Shown here piece after piece: positions 53,539 to 61,681 of a DNA stretch of 64,000 nt. Origin of the DNA: Bryobacter sp. (GTDB lineage: Bacteria; Acidobacteriota; Terriglobia; Bryobacterales; Bryobacteraceae); contig JALHNH010000013.1 of the NCBI GenBank assembly GCA_022843625.1, positions 1 to 64,000 of the forward strand. The letters run 5' to 3'. The translations under genes and the position numbers were made by a program. Every line of letters begins with the position of its first letter. Position 1 is the stretch's first letter. The notes beneath the pieces were generated by a model. That model was not told the DNA's origin, did not search any database, and saw nothing but the letters and a program-made list of their open reading frames with translations.

Positions 53539-55023
53539 ATGCCCTCAAAGTTCCTCTACTCACCTCTGCTGCAAGCACTTTTGCTCTTTGCTGCCGCATC
53601 GCTGTTCACCAGATATCTGTGTGGAAGCTATTTTGGTGCCAGCCTCGATGAGGGCATATATCTGAATGGCGGCCACCGGACCGCCAACGGGCAGCTGATC
53701 TACGTGGACTTCTTTTCCTTTATCGGTCCGCTCATCTACTGGGTGCAAGCTGCACTCTCCACACTGTTCGGAAATCAACTGCCCAGCCTGAGATGGTCAA
53801 CGTCGCTTTCCGTTGGAGCCATTTGCATTGGTGCCTTTTACAGTGGCCGTGCCGTGGCTGGAACTTCTGCCGGACTGTTGGGGACAATAATCTGGCTTGG
53901 TGTCTGGCTCGATCTCCCCAATCGAATGGAAGTCAATCATCGCTGGCTCAGTTCCGGCTTCCACGCCCTGGCAATTGCTGCGCTATTGGGTGCATCCGCG
54001 TCCAGCCGCATCTGGAATTGGATTGCCGGCGTCTTGATGGGCCTTGCCATTTTCACAACCCCAAGCTTTGCCGTTTGCGCAGGCTTGGTTGGAGTCTATT
54101 TTCTAGTCGCAGATCGGGCCAGATTTTGGCCTTATCTCCTCGGTGGCTGCATATCGTGCTTCACCATAATCGGCATCCTCGCCGCGCAAGGCTCTTTGCA
54201 AACCTTCATCGAGGGAATCCTCTGGGCTGCTGAAAATTATACGGATGCAAACAAATTCCCCTACGGTCGCTTTCCCTCTGTAGTACCGGCAAGATATTTC
54301 CTGCAGGTCTACATGGGAGCGATCTGCATTCCTTTGTTCTTTCTCCTGGTGGCAGGCAGCTTTGCCTGGACTCGGGACCGGGCGTTAGTTCTGCCAACCG
54401 TGCTTTGCGCTGCACTTTTTACAACGGCATATCCAAAGTGGGATGCCTACTCACTCCACTTCATCTCAGGGCCTTTCTTTGTGCTCTGTTTTGCCTTGAT
54501 TTATCGGCTGATCCCGGAGAAATTGCAGCATCTTGCGCAAGGCCTCTCGCTTGCCGTTTTCGCTTACTTTCTGATTAGTGCCTGGGCCTTGCCCGATCGC
54601 CTCACCATGATTCCCACCAGGGCAGGGACATTGATGGGCGATTCCGCAAGTGAAAGAGTAATGGCCAGCCTCGAAGCTCGCATCCCGGCAGGATCTTCTC
54701 TATTGGTATACCCTTATCTCACCGGGCTTTATGCATTGCTCGATGTTAAAAATCAGGCCCGTCACGACTATCTTCAACCTGGGATGATGACCGCCCTAGA
54801 CGAAGAAATGGTTTTGGTGGACCTCAAGAAATCTCCGCCGCAATTTGTTTTCTGGCAAAATTTCCCCGATGCCGATGTCCTTCGTCTATGGCCAAGCAGC
54901 AACCCAGGCAAGTACCGCTTCACCCGGTTGGAAGCCTGGATTCGCGAACACTACCGGCCAGACATGGAGACAACCGAATCGAACATTCGCGGACAAGTCT
55001 GGGTTCTTAAGAACAACTCGTAA
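53539..55023 (+). CDS. GT39-like polytopic membrane glycosyltransferase
   Basis: A 494-residue membrane protein with about ten helices. The first loop carries GASLDEGIYLNGGHRTANGQ, the acidic ArnT/PMT-like signature with a conserved DE, then FFSFIGPLIYWVQA. The C-terminal region is soluble and includes VFWQNFPDADVLRLWP. The start ATG at 53539 directly follows a terminator, so its promoter must lie within that region or arise by read-through. It is the third protein of this kind in the window. Its stop codon abuts the sulfatase gene on the opposite strand. Confidence 0.78.
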   Translation: MPSKFLYSPLLQALLLFAAASLFTRYLCGSYFGASLDEGIYLNGGHRTANGQLIYVDFFSFIGPLIYWVQAALSTLFGNQLPSLRWSTSLSVGAICIGAFYSGRAVAGTSAGLLGTIIWLGVWLDLPNRMEVNHRWLSSGFHALAIAALLGASASSRIWNWIAGVLMGLAIFTTPSFAVCAGLVGVYFLVADRARFWPYLLGGCISCFTIIGILAAQGSLQTFIEGILWAAENYTDANKFPYGRFPSVVPARYFLQVYMGAICIPLFFLLVAGSFAWTRDRALVLPTVLCAALFTTAYPKWDAYSLHFISGPFFVLCFALIYRLIPEKLQHLAQGLSLAVFAYFLISAWALPDRLTMIPTRAGTLMGDSASERVMASLEARIPAGSSLLVYPYLTGLYALLDVKNQARHDYLQPGMMTALDEEMVLVDLKKSPPQFVFWQNFPDADVLRLWPSSNPGKYRFTRLEAWIREHYRPDMETTESNIRGQVWVLKNNS

Positions 55024-56328
55024 TCAGATTGCAAGGACATCGTCCATCCAACGATCCAACAAAATGCTCAGGCGCTTTCGCTCTTTTGCAAAGCTGTTGG
55101 ATGCAGCCAGGTTCACCACCTCGTGCGGATCCTTCTCGAGGTCATAGAATTCCACATCCGGCTTCCGCTCGGCCATAAACAAGCTCTGAACCGGATTGAG
55201 TTTCCCGGCCGCATGCAACTCCTTCATCGCTCCCAGCGTCGGATACTCTTTCTCGATGTAGTCATTGTGTTGAGTGTAGGGCTTTTCCGGCATCAGATTG
55301 CGAATGTACTTAAAGCGCCTGGTTTGCACCGCCCGAATCTTATCCACCGTCATGTCGCACCGGTCTCGCGCAGTAAAGACATGCTCGCGTGGCTTGCTGT
55401 CAAAGAGTGTCCGTCCATGAAAGGGCTGCGGGATCTTTACCCCGGCATAGGCCAGCGTTTGTGCGGTGATGTCGAGCGAGATTACCGCATCTTCCCTCAC
55501 GATGCCCTGCTTGAGCACACCCGGGTAACGCACCAAAAGCGGCACATGAGTCCCCGCATCATAGAGCCATTGCTTGCCGCGAATCAGGCAACGCCCGTTG
55601 TCGCCGAACATAAAGATCACCGTATTGTCGAGTAAACCATCCTGCTTGAGCGCATCGAGCGTGGCACCCACCTGCGCATCCAGAAGATGGATCGCATCAA
55701 AGTAGTTGGCTACCTCGTTTCTGACGCGAGGGTCGTCCGGATAAAAGGGTGGCAGCTCAACCTTGGCCGGGTCTACCAGATTTTTCTGCCGGCGAGCTGC
55801 AACAAAAGCCGGCCCTTTATGAGGAGCCTGAAAATTGATTTGTCCAAAGAAAGGCTGCCCGGCTTTACGCTCCCGCCAGTGCTTGCCGTCAAAGCCTTTG
55901 CCAGCCTTCCAGTTCCAGTCGGTCTTGGCGGTTCCCCTTACTCCAGGCGCGATATCGGTAATGTTCGCCGTAAAGTAACCCGCTTCGGCCAAACGTTCGC
56001 TGACCAGCCGGGCATTCCCGGGTAACTGGTAATTGTCCTCGCGATGGCTGCGGTGGTGCTGCGTTCCGGTAAAGGTTTGATAGAGCCCAACATTCAACGC
56101 ACTTCGGCTGGCTGAGCAAACCGGCGCCGTTGTGTGACAACGATTGAAGCGAACACCTTCATTGGCAATCCGGTCGATATTGGGCGTCCGCACAAGAGGG
56201 TGCCCGTAGCAACTCAGCTGGGGCCCAAGATCATCCCCAAGGATCCACAGGATATTGGGCCGGTCCGCTGCCTTAAGAATCGCCGGGGAGATGCCGGCCA
56301 TCGCTAGTACTTCTCGTCTATTGATCAT
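55024..56328 (-). CDS. Sulfatase (type I, formylglycine-dependent)
   Basis: A 434-residue sulfatase. The N terminus has INRREVLAMAGISPAIL, a twin-arginine-like start. Metal ligands are in RPNILWILGDDLG, and the modified cysteine is in TTAPVCSASRSALNVGL (CxAxR core). Further blocks are GFDGKHWRERKAGQPFFGQI and MFGDNGRCLIRGKQWLYDAG. It removes sulfate from a carbohydrate or another ester; cysteine-type enzymes need a formylglycine-generating enzyme, not present in the window. The divergent neighbour is a Gfo/Idh/MocA protein, so both may belong to a glycan catabolism set. Confidence 0.92.
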   Translation of the reverse strand: MINRREVLAMAGISPAILKAADRPNILWILGDDLGPQLSCYGHPLVRTPNIDRIANEGVRFNRCHTTAPVCSASRSALNVGLYQTFTGTQHHRSHREDNYQLPGNARLVSERLAEAGYFTANITDIAPGVRGTAKTDWNWKAGKGFDGKHWRERKAGQPFFGQINFQAPHKGPAFVAARRQKNLVDPAKVELPPFYPDDPRVRNEVANYFDAIHLLDAQVGATLDALKQDGLLDNTVIFMFGDNGRCLIRGKQWLYDAGTHVPLLVRYPGVLKQGIVREDAVISLDITAQTLAYAGVKIPQPFHGRTLFDSKPREHVFTARDRCDMTVDKIRAVQTRRFKYIRNLMPEKPYTQHNDYIEKEYPTLGAMKELHAAGKLNPVQSLFMAERKPDVEFYDLEKDPHEVVNLAASNSFAKERKRLSILLDRWMDDVLAI

Positions 56329-56383
56329 CGAATTGCCCTAGTCTACTTCTTTTTTGCCTGCAGATCGATACACTGTTCTTACC

Positions 56384-57559
56384 ATGGATCGAAGAACCTT
56401 ACTTGCAGGGGCCGCATCGTATCAGCGGATCCTGGGTGCCAGCGACCGTCCGAATCTGGGCCTGATCGGTGCCGGGGGACGGGGTCGCTTTCTGGCTGGA
56501 GAATTCAAAGAGATCGGCTTTCAAATCCCTGCCGTGTGTGACGTTTACACGCCCAACCTCGAAGCGGGCCTGAAGCTGGCTTCTACCGGTGCCCAGGGTC
56601 ATAAGGACTATCGGCGGCTCCTGGATGATAAGTCGATTGATGCGGTTGTCGTAGCCACTCCCGATCACTGGCACGCGCAGATGGTGATCGACGCCGTCAA
56701 TGCCGGCAAAGATGTCTACGTCGAAAAGCCGCTTTGTCACACAATCGAAGAAGGCTACCAGATGGTGGATGCCGTAAAGGCAACTAAGCGCATCGTCCAG
56801 GTTGGAACCCAGCGGCGCAGCTCGCCCATCTTCCTCGAAGCTAAAACTGTGATCGATTCGGGTGTCCTCGGTGATGTCCGGCTGGTAACCAGTTGGTGGA
56901 TGAACCACCAGACCTCGCTTAACCCGTCAGAGCTGAAAGGCGATCTGGACTGGAAAAGCTGGCTCGGCAACACGCCTGCGCGTCCCAAGGACGCTATGCG
57001 CTTCTTCAACTGGTATTACTTCTACGATTACTCGGGTGGCCTGATCATTGGTCAAGCGGCACATATCTTCGACGCCATACAGTGGTTCATGAATTCCAAA
57101 GCCCCGCTCGCTGTAACCTGCGTCGGCGGGCAGGTGAATCTGAAGGGTGCCGAGATCCCCGACACGGCCACGGTGGTGCTTGAGTTCGCTGAGAACTATA
57201 TTGCGAATTTCACACTTGGATATAAAGCGATGCGCTACCACTCTTCGCAAGATCAACTGAAACAGTTCCACGGCAACAAGGCCCGCCTTGATGTAAATCG
57301 CGAAGGCTGGTGGCTCTATCCGGAATCGACTACGCCTGAGCTCAAGCCATCGCGCCAGCACATCGAGATCGGCAATTTCGCTCGGGCCACTCGCGACCAT
57401 ATTCGCAACTTCCTCGACTGCATTCGGACTCGCAAGCAACCGAATGCGCCCGTCGAAAACGGCCTCGCCACAGCCATAGCTTTAGTCATGACGATAGAAA
57501 GCCTGCGAAAGGGCAGACGGGTCAGCTTTAATGAAAAAACTCGTCAGACTAGCGTTTAG
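56384..57559 (+). CDS. Gfo/Idh/MocA-family oxidoreductase, secreted
   Basis: A 391-residue oxidoreductase beginning MDRRTLLAGAAS, a twin-arginine-like export start, then LGLIGAGGRGRFLAGEF (NAD-binding), IDAVVVATPDHWHAQMV and GKDVYVEKPLCHT (catalytic lysine). The WYYFYDYSGGLIIGQAAHIF block is shared with exported planctomycete and acidobacterial members. The protein resembles the one at 50819-52069 in the first 150 residues, but it is a separate branch. It overlaps the next gene by 29 bp. Confidence 0.92.
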   Translation: MDRRTLLAGAASYQRILGASDRPNLGLIGAGGRGRFLAGEFKEIGFQIPAVCDVYTPNLEAGLKLASTGAQGHKDYRRLLDDKSIDAVVVATPDHWHAQMVIDAVNAGKDVYVEKPLCHTIEEGYQMVDAVKATKRIVQVGTQRRSSPIFLEAKTVIDSGVLGDVRLVTSWWMNHQTSLNPSELKGDLDWKSWLGNTPARPKDAMRFFNWYYFYDYSGGLIIGQAAHIFDAIQWFMNSKAPLAVTCVGGQVNLKGAEIPDTATVVLEFAENYIANFTLGYKAMRYHSSQDQLKQFHGNKARLDVNREGWWLYPESTTPELKPSRQHIEIGNFARATRDHIRNFLDCIRTRKQPNAPVENGLATAIALVMTIESLRKGRRVSFNEKTRQTSV

Positions 57560-59024
57560 TCTCTTCATCCCACTGGCTGCCTCTGCGCAGATGGAAGAGA
57601 TGCTCAGCGGCATCCGAAATTATCTGCTGCAGCAGCCGATCAAGACAGCGAAGATGCCTTCGCACCCGCTGTTGCTTGAGGTGGACCGGTGCGAAGCTGC
57701 AAAGCCACGCGAGATCCTGGTTCTGTTGAGCTACAAGAAGCTCAGCTGCGCTGCTTATCCGGGGACGCTGGTGATTGCCCCGCGACTGATCCACCCGGAA
57801 CATCGCGAGCGCGTCCGCCGCATGGGCTACCCCTTTGCCCAAATCCCGCTCGGTTTTGAGCTGGCGCATTACTACGAGGCCGTGAAGCGCTACAAGCGCC
57901 CCGTGCGCCTTGAGCCGCCCATGGAGCAACTCTTCGGTCTGGTTGAGAAACCGCGGCCTCAGGAGAACGCCTTCGGCATGAGCATCCGCCGTCACGACGA
58001 ACGCAGCATTGAGCGGTCTACCTCAAATGTCGCGCCTATCGAAAAATATCTGGAGGGCCTGGTGACACCAGCAGAGCAGCGCCGCGCCACGTTAATGAAG
58101 ACGCAAGGCGCAAAGCTGCTGGCCCGGCGTTGGCATGAGGAAGTAGTAGGAACGCTGCCGCGATATGACGCGGGCTTCCGGCTGCGGGAACGTACTGTCG
58201 CTGAAAACCCCAACTTTACGGGTTACTCGATCACGATTGATGCTTTACCTGGTGTGGTGGCACAGGGCGTTTTGCTCAAGCCGAGCGGCCTGCGCAGCTT
58301 CGAGCGCCGCCCGCTGGTGATTGTTCAACACGGCCTGATGGGACGGCCAGAGTCACTCTTTGGGCAGACGCTTGAATCTCCCGACTACCGTACCTACCGC
58401 AATTTTGCCGAGCGCCTCGTGTCGCAGGGCTTCGTTGTTTATCTTCCTCAAAATCCCTACAACGGCGACTTCCGCGCCTTGCAGCTTCTGGCCAACCCAC
58501 GAGGGCTATCTCTTTTTTCTTTTATCGAAGCCCAATATCGCCGCAGCCTCGATTACCTCACTACCCTCTCCTATATAGACTCTAAACGCATCGTTTATTA
58601 CGGGCTGTCTTACGGTGGTGCTACGGCCTTGCGTGTCCCGGTCTTTGATCCCCGATTCAGGGCTATTGTTTGCGGTGGAAACTTCAATGAGTGGATCCGC
58701 AAGCTGATCTCGCCTGCCCTGCCTTACAGCTATGTGCACACCAAGGAATACGAGATCTACGAATGGAATATGGCGAATATCGCCAGTCACGCCGAGCTGG
58801 CTGCAATCGGGACGATGCTGCATTCACATCCGATTCCCTTTCTGGTAGAACGTGGGCATCGGGACAAAGTGGGCACAGACGAGTGGGTGACGTATGAGTT
58901 TGAACGGCTCAAGGCCTATGTAAAAGACCCCAAGCTGAGGCGACTGACCTTCTTTGACGGCGAACACCGCACCGATGGTGCAGTTGCCATACCTTTTTTA
59001 AAAGAATACGTTCAAGACCGCTAA
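57531..59024 (+). CDS. Secreted alpha/beta hydrolase (dienelactone-hydrolase-like)
   Basis: A 497-residue protein with a signal peptide (KKLVRLAFSLFIPLAASAQ). The second half is an alpha/beta hydrolase: LVIVQHGLMGRPESLF (oxyanion-hole strand), a nucleophile elbow GLSYGGATAL (about residue 356), and a plausible histidine in FDGEHRTDG near the C terminus. The first half lacks a recognised domain. Cotranscription with the oxidoreductase suggests de-esterification of a glycan or similar substrate (inference). Confidence 0.82.
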   Translation: MKKLVRLAFSLFIPLAASAQMEEMLSGIRNYLLQQPIKTAKMPSHPLLLEVDRCEAAKPREILVLLSYKKLSCAAYPGTLVIAPRLIHPEHRERVRRMGYPFAQIPLGFELAHYYEAVKRYKRPVRLEPPMEQLFGLVEKPRPQENAFGMSIRRHDERSIERSTSNVAPIEKYLEGLVTPAEQRRATLMKTQGAKLLARRWHEEVVGTLPRYDAGFRLRERTVAENPNFTGYSITIDALPGVVAQGVLLKPSGLRSFERRPLVIVQHGLMGRPESLFGQTLESPDYRTYRNFAERLVSQGFVVYLPQNPYNGDFRALQLLANPRGLSLFSFIEAQYRRSLDYLTTLSYIDSKRIVYYGLSYGGATALRVPVFDPRFRAIVCGGNFNEWIRKLISPALPYSYVHTKEYEIYEWNMANIASHAELAAIGTMLHSHPIPFLVERGHRDKVGTDEWVTYEFERLKAYVKDPKLRRLTFFDGEHRTDGAVAIPFLKEYVQDR

Positions 59025-59049
59025 GCTGCGCCGATATGCCTTAGTGTAG

Positions 59050-59607
59050 ATGCAACCTAACGGCAAATCTTTCGCATGGCTTTCAGCACTTGGAATTTTG
59101 ATCCCCTGTCTCACTGGGGGGCTTTTGGTAGCCTTTCACGCACCCTTACAAAACGAAGTCAAGGCAGAGTGGTTTGAGGGTCAAAAAAGCTTTACCCAGA
59201 GCATCTATCACTTTGCATCAGACGATTGCCGCTGCTCCGAGCGTCTGCTCTCTTACCTTTCTGGTCGTAGTCCGAAGTCATCAGCAAACGAGATTGTCGT
59301 TTATATCGGCAAACGAAAGCCGATTCATGACTTGCTTGAGTCGCGCGGATATGAGATCCGATTGGAAGACTCTCCGGCCTCCTCAGGCGTCGAGGCAGCC
59401 CCGTGGTTGCTTGTGCGCGATGCCTCAGGCCGTATCACTTATTCCGGCGGCTACGAGCCGGCCCCTTACTGGGAGGCGCGAATCCTTTTCAATGTCGAAC
59501 ACCGTACTCTCCAAGCCTCACTCCCCTCAACAGGTTGTGTCACCTCAAAGGCTCTTCGAGCCGAAACTCTTGCTTATCAGCTGAAAGATCTATTGCCTCG
59601 CCTATGA
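59050..59607 (+). CDS. RedB-like membrane-anchored thioredoxin-fold protein
   Basis: A 185-residue protein with one N-terminal membrane helix (WLSALGILIPCLTGGLLVAF) and a thioredoxin-like domain. It carries the FASDDCRCSERLLSYLSG block, a CxC-type thiol pair, followed by EIVVYIGKRKPIH and APWLLVRDASGRITYSGGY. This layout is seen in RedB-like proteins, which are found next to chemoreceptors. It overlaps the chemoreceptor gene by 4 bp (ATGA), strongly suggesting that the two work together. The role may be redox sensing; this is inference. Confidence 0.6.
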   Translation: MQPNGKSFAWLSALGILIPCLTGGLLVAFHAPLQNEVKAEWFEGQKSFTQSIYHFASDDCRCSERLLSYLSGRSPKSSANEIVVYIGKRKPIHDLLESRGYEIRLEDSPASSGVEAAPWLLVRDASGRITYSGGYEPAPYWEARILFNVEHRTLQASLPSTGCVTSKALRAETLAYQLKDLLPRL

Positions 59608-60875
59608 ATTCCTTTGAAACCCGACACCGCATCAAAGCAAATCGCTTTTTGCTTCTAATTCTGGCGGCTCACATTCCCGCCCTACTGCTTTTTTCAGCCT
59701 TTACTTCGGCTAGTGTAGTAATCGCACTCCTCGGCTCCATGATTCTTTGCACAGTCCCTGCGCTTTTGACTTACGCCAGTCCCGGCGGGCTTTCGACCTC
59801 CATCTCCATTTCTGCGGCCACGATGGGCATGTCGATGCTCCTGATCTTTCTTGGCGAAGGACGAATCGAATATCACTTTCATATTTTCAGCTTCATTGCG
59901 GTACTTTGCTATTTCGCAAATATCTGGACATTGCTGGCCGCTGCCGGCACAATCGCGGCGCACCACGTACTCGGCTGGTGGCTCGTTCCACGCATGGTCT
60001 TCAACTACGATGCCGCCTTTGGCGATGTCGTCCTCCACGCCTTCTTTGTAGTTGTTGAGACTGCGATTTGCTGCGTGATTGCCCGGCAACTGGGCGATAC
60101 CATCCGCATGCGTGGAGTGCTCGAAGAACAAGTAGGCTCAACTGCAGAACAGGTTGCTATGGGTTCGGCCGAGATCGCCAGTTTCGTTGAAAACTTCGCC
60201 CGCTCGGCTTCCAATCAAGCCAACATGGTGGACCAGATTGCCAATACCAGCCAACAGATGCGCAAGCAAGTTTCGAGCAACCTTGAGTCAGCCTCCGCCA
60301 ACCAACACCGGATGGCTCAGACCGTCAGCGATATTGCGCACGCCCACGAACGTCTGAACCGCGTCAATACCGAAATGCAGGCAGTCTCAGCAACCAGCCG
60401 CAAGATCTCCGGCATCGTCAACCTGATGATGGATATTGCCCGTCAGACAAATATTCTCGCTGTAAACGCAAGCATTGAGGCCAGCCGAAGTGGGAATTCC
60501 GGTGGGGGCTTTGGCGTGATTGCCGATCAGGTGCGAGACCTTGCGGTCCGAACGACAGAAGCCAGCACTGAGATTGACAATCTCATTTCCAGTTCTGTGG
60601 GCAAAGTCGAAGCCAGTGCCCGCGATATTGAAAGCATCGCTCAGGGCTTTTCTGAACTCAACTCCGCCACTCAACAGATGAAGACGCTTCTCGATCAAAT
60701 CCACGAATCCGGTCGCTCCCAGGCAGGTGGCATAGAGCAGATTTCAGACTCCATGCGCAAGATCTCGGCTGAGACACAGAATTTTGCAGCCTCTGCCGAA
60801 GAAACCGCCGGTACCTCGTCTCAGCTAAAAGAGATGGCCGGTGAACTGCGCAGTACCCTCGCTAATTTGCACTAG
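59604..60875 (+). CDS. Methyl-accepting chemotaxis protein with six-helix sensory membrane domain
   Basis: A 423-residue receptor. Residues 10-180 form about six membrane helices and contain GEGRIEYHFHIFSFIAVLC, a histidine-bearing motif known from membrane sensory domains attached to chemoreceptors and GGDEF proteins. The rest is a cytoplasmic coiled-coil with the signalling hairpin NILAVNASIEASRSG and GGGFGVIADQVRDLAVRTTE. There is no HAMP domain and no periplasmic ligand domain. No other che genes are in the window. It is translationally coupled to the RedB-like gene. Its stop overlaps that of the nucleoside hydrolase gene by 4 bp (CTAG). Confidence 0.9.
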   Translation: MNSFETRHRIKANRFLLLILAAHIPALLLFSAFTSASVVIALLGSMILCTVPALLTYASPGGLSTSISISAATMGMSMLLIFLGEGRIEYHFHIFSFIAVLCYFANIWTLLAAAGTIAAHHVLGWWLVPRMVFNYDAAFGDVVLHAFFVVVETAICCVIARQLGDTIRMRGVLEEQVGSTAEQVAMGSAEIASFVENFARSASNQANMVDQIANTSQQMRKQVSSNLESASANQHRMAQTVSDIAHAHERLNRVNTEMQAVSATSRKISGIVNLMMDIARQTNILAVNASIEASRSGNSGGGFGVIADQVRDLAVRTTEASTEIDNLISSSVGKVEASARDIESIAQGFSELNSATQQMKTLLDQIHESGRSQAGGIEQISDSMRKISAETQNFAASAEETAGTSSQLKEMAGELRSTLANLH

Positions 60876-61681
60876 AAGCGCAGTGCCTGCTTGAGCAGTG
60901 CGCGAAAGCCCTGCTCATCGCAGCCCTTTAATACGTCCACATCCCGCCCTGCTGGAGCCTCCAACAGACGGCCACTTGCGTTGGCGCCAAGCTTCAGCCG
61001 TTGCTTCCGAAATAGCCCAGGAGCAACCAAATAAGCGGCTGCCAATTCATCCCACCAGAACCGGCCTTCTTCCTCGTAGGCCTTCTTGAACTCTGCCAGG
61101 ATCCCTTGCCGCTTTTCGGGCAACAGGTCTGCCCGTGACGGAAACTGATTGGTTAAGTCCAGTGGGCAAATCGTCAACGGAACTCTCGATGCCAGCACAG
61201 TTCTCAAGGCTGCCACGTCCGCACCGGCATTCCATTCAGCCCCACCTTTAGCGTTGCCTGCAACTGTTACTGCACCCCCCATCCAGGTGATGGATTTCGG
61301 CTCCTTGCCCGCCCGAATCAGCCGTGCCACTCGTGTCAGAGGTCCCGTGGCAAGAATCTCCGCCTTTGCTGGCAAATCGCCTACCAGTGTTGCTTCTTTC
61401 TCGTGTAGTGCTTCAAGCAGCATTTTCACCCGGAACTCAGCCGTCCTGGCGTCAGCGATACCCGGTGTGGTTGCAATACCCATCACTTTTACATCCGGGC
61501 TGCGCAACAGAATCGCAAGTGCGGCCACGTCTTCCCACCCGCCATCCTGGTCGAGCCAAACCTCGCGCGGCTGCCCATTTCCACTCCAGGCGTAACCAAG
61601 TGCGGTAAAGGCTCGCCTTGAGAGTTCTATGCGTGTTACCTTTTCTGCTATGCGTCGCACATTCTGCAGCTTGCTTTTCAT
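60872..61681 (-). CDS. Inosine/uridine-preferring nucleoside hydrolase-like protein
   Basis: A 269-residue protein of the nucleoside N-ribohydrolase fold. The calcium-binding N-terminal motif is VWLDQDGGWEDVAALAILL: it has the first and last aspartates, but the usual DD pair is ED. Other blocks are EILATGPLTRVARLI, ITWMGGAV, AEWNAGADVAALRTVL and a late WWDELAAAYLVAPGLF with the second calcium aspartate. It is shorter than the typical 310 residues. The N terminus overlaps the divergent peptidase gene; a GTG at 61660 is an alternative start. Nucleoside salvage is likely but the altered motif leaves doubt. Confidence 0.75.
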   Translation of the reverse strand: MKSKLQNVRRIAEKVTRIELSRRAFTALGYAWSGNGQPREVWLDQDGGWEDVAALAILLRSPDVKVMGIATTPGIADARTAEFRVKMLLEALHEKEATLVGDLPAKAEILATGPLTRVARLIRAGKEPKSITWMGGAVTVAGNAKGGAEWNAGADVAALRTVLASRVPLTICPLDLTNQFPSRADLLPEKRQGILAEFKKAYEEEGRFWWDELAAAYLVAPGLFRKQRLKLGANASGRLLEAPAGRDVDVLKGCDEQGFRALLKQALRF

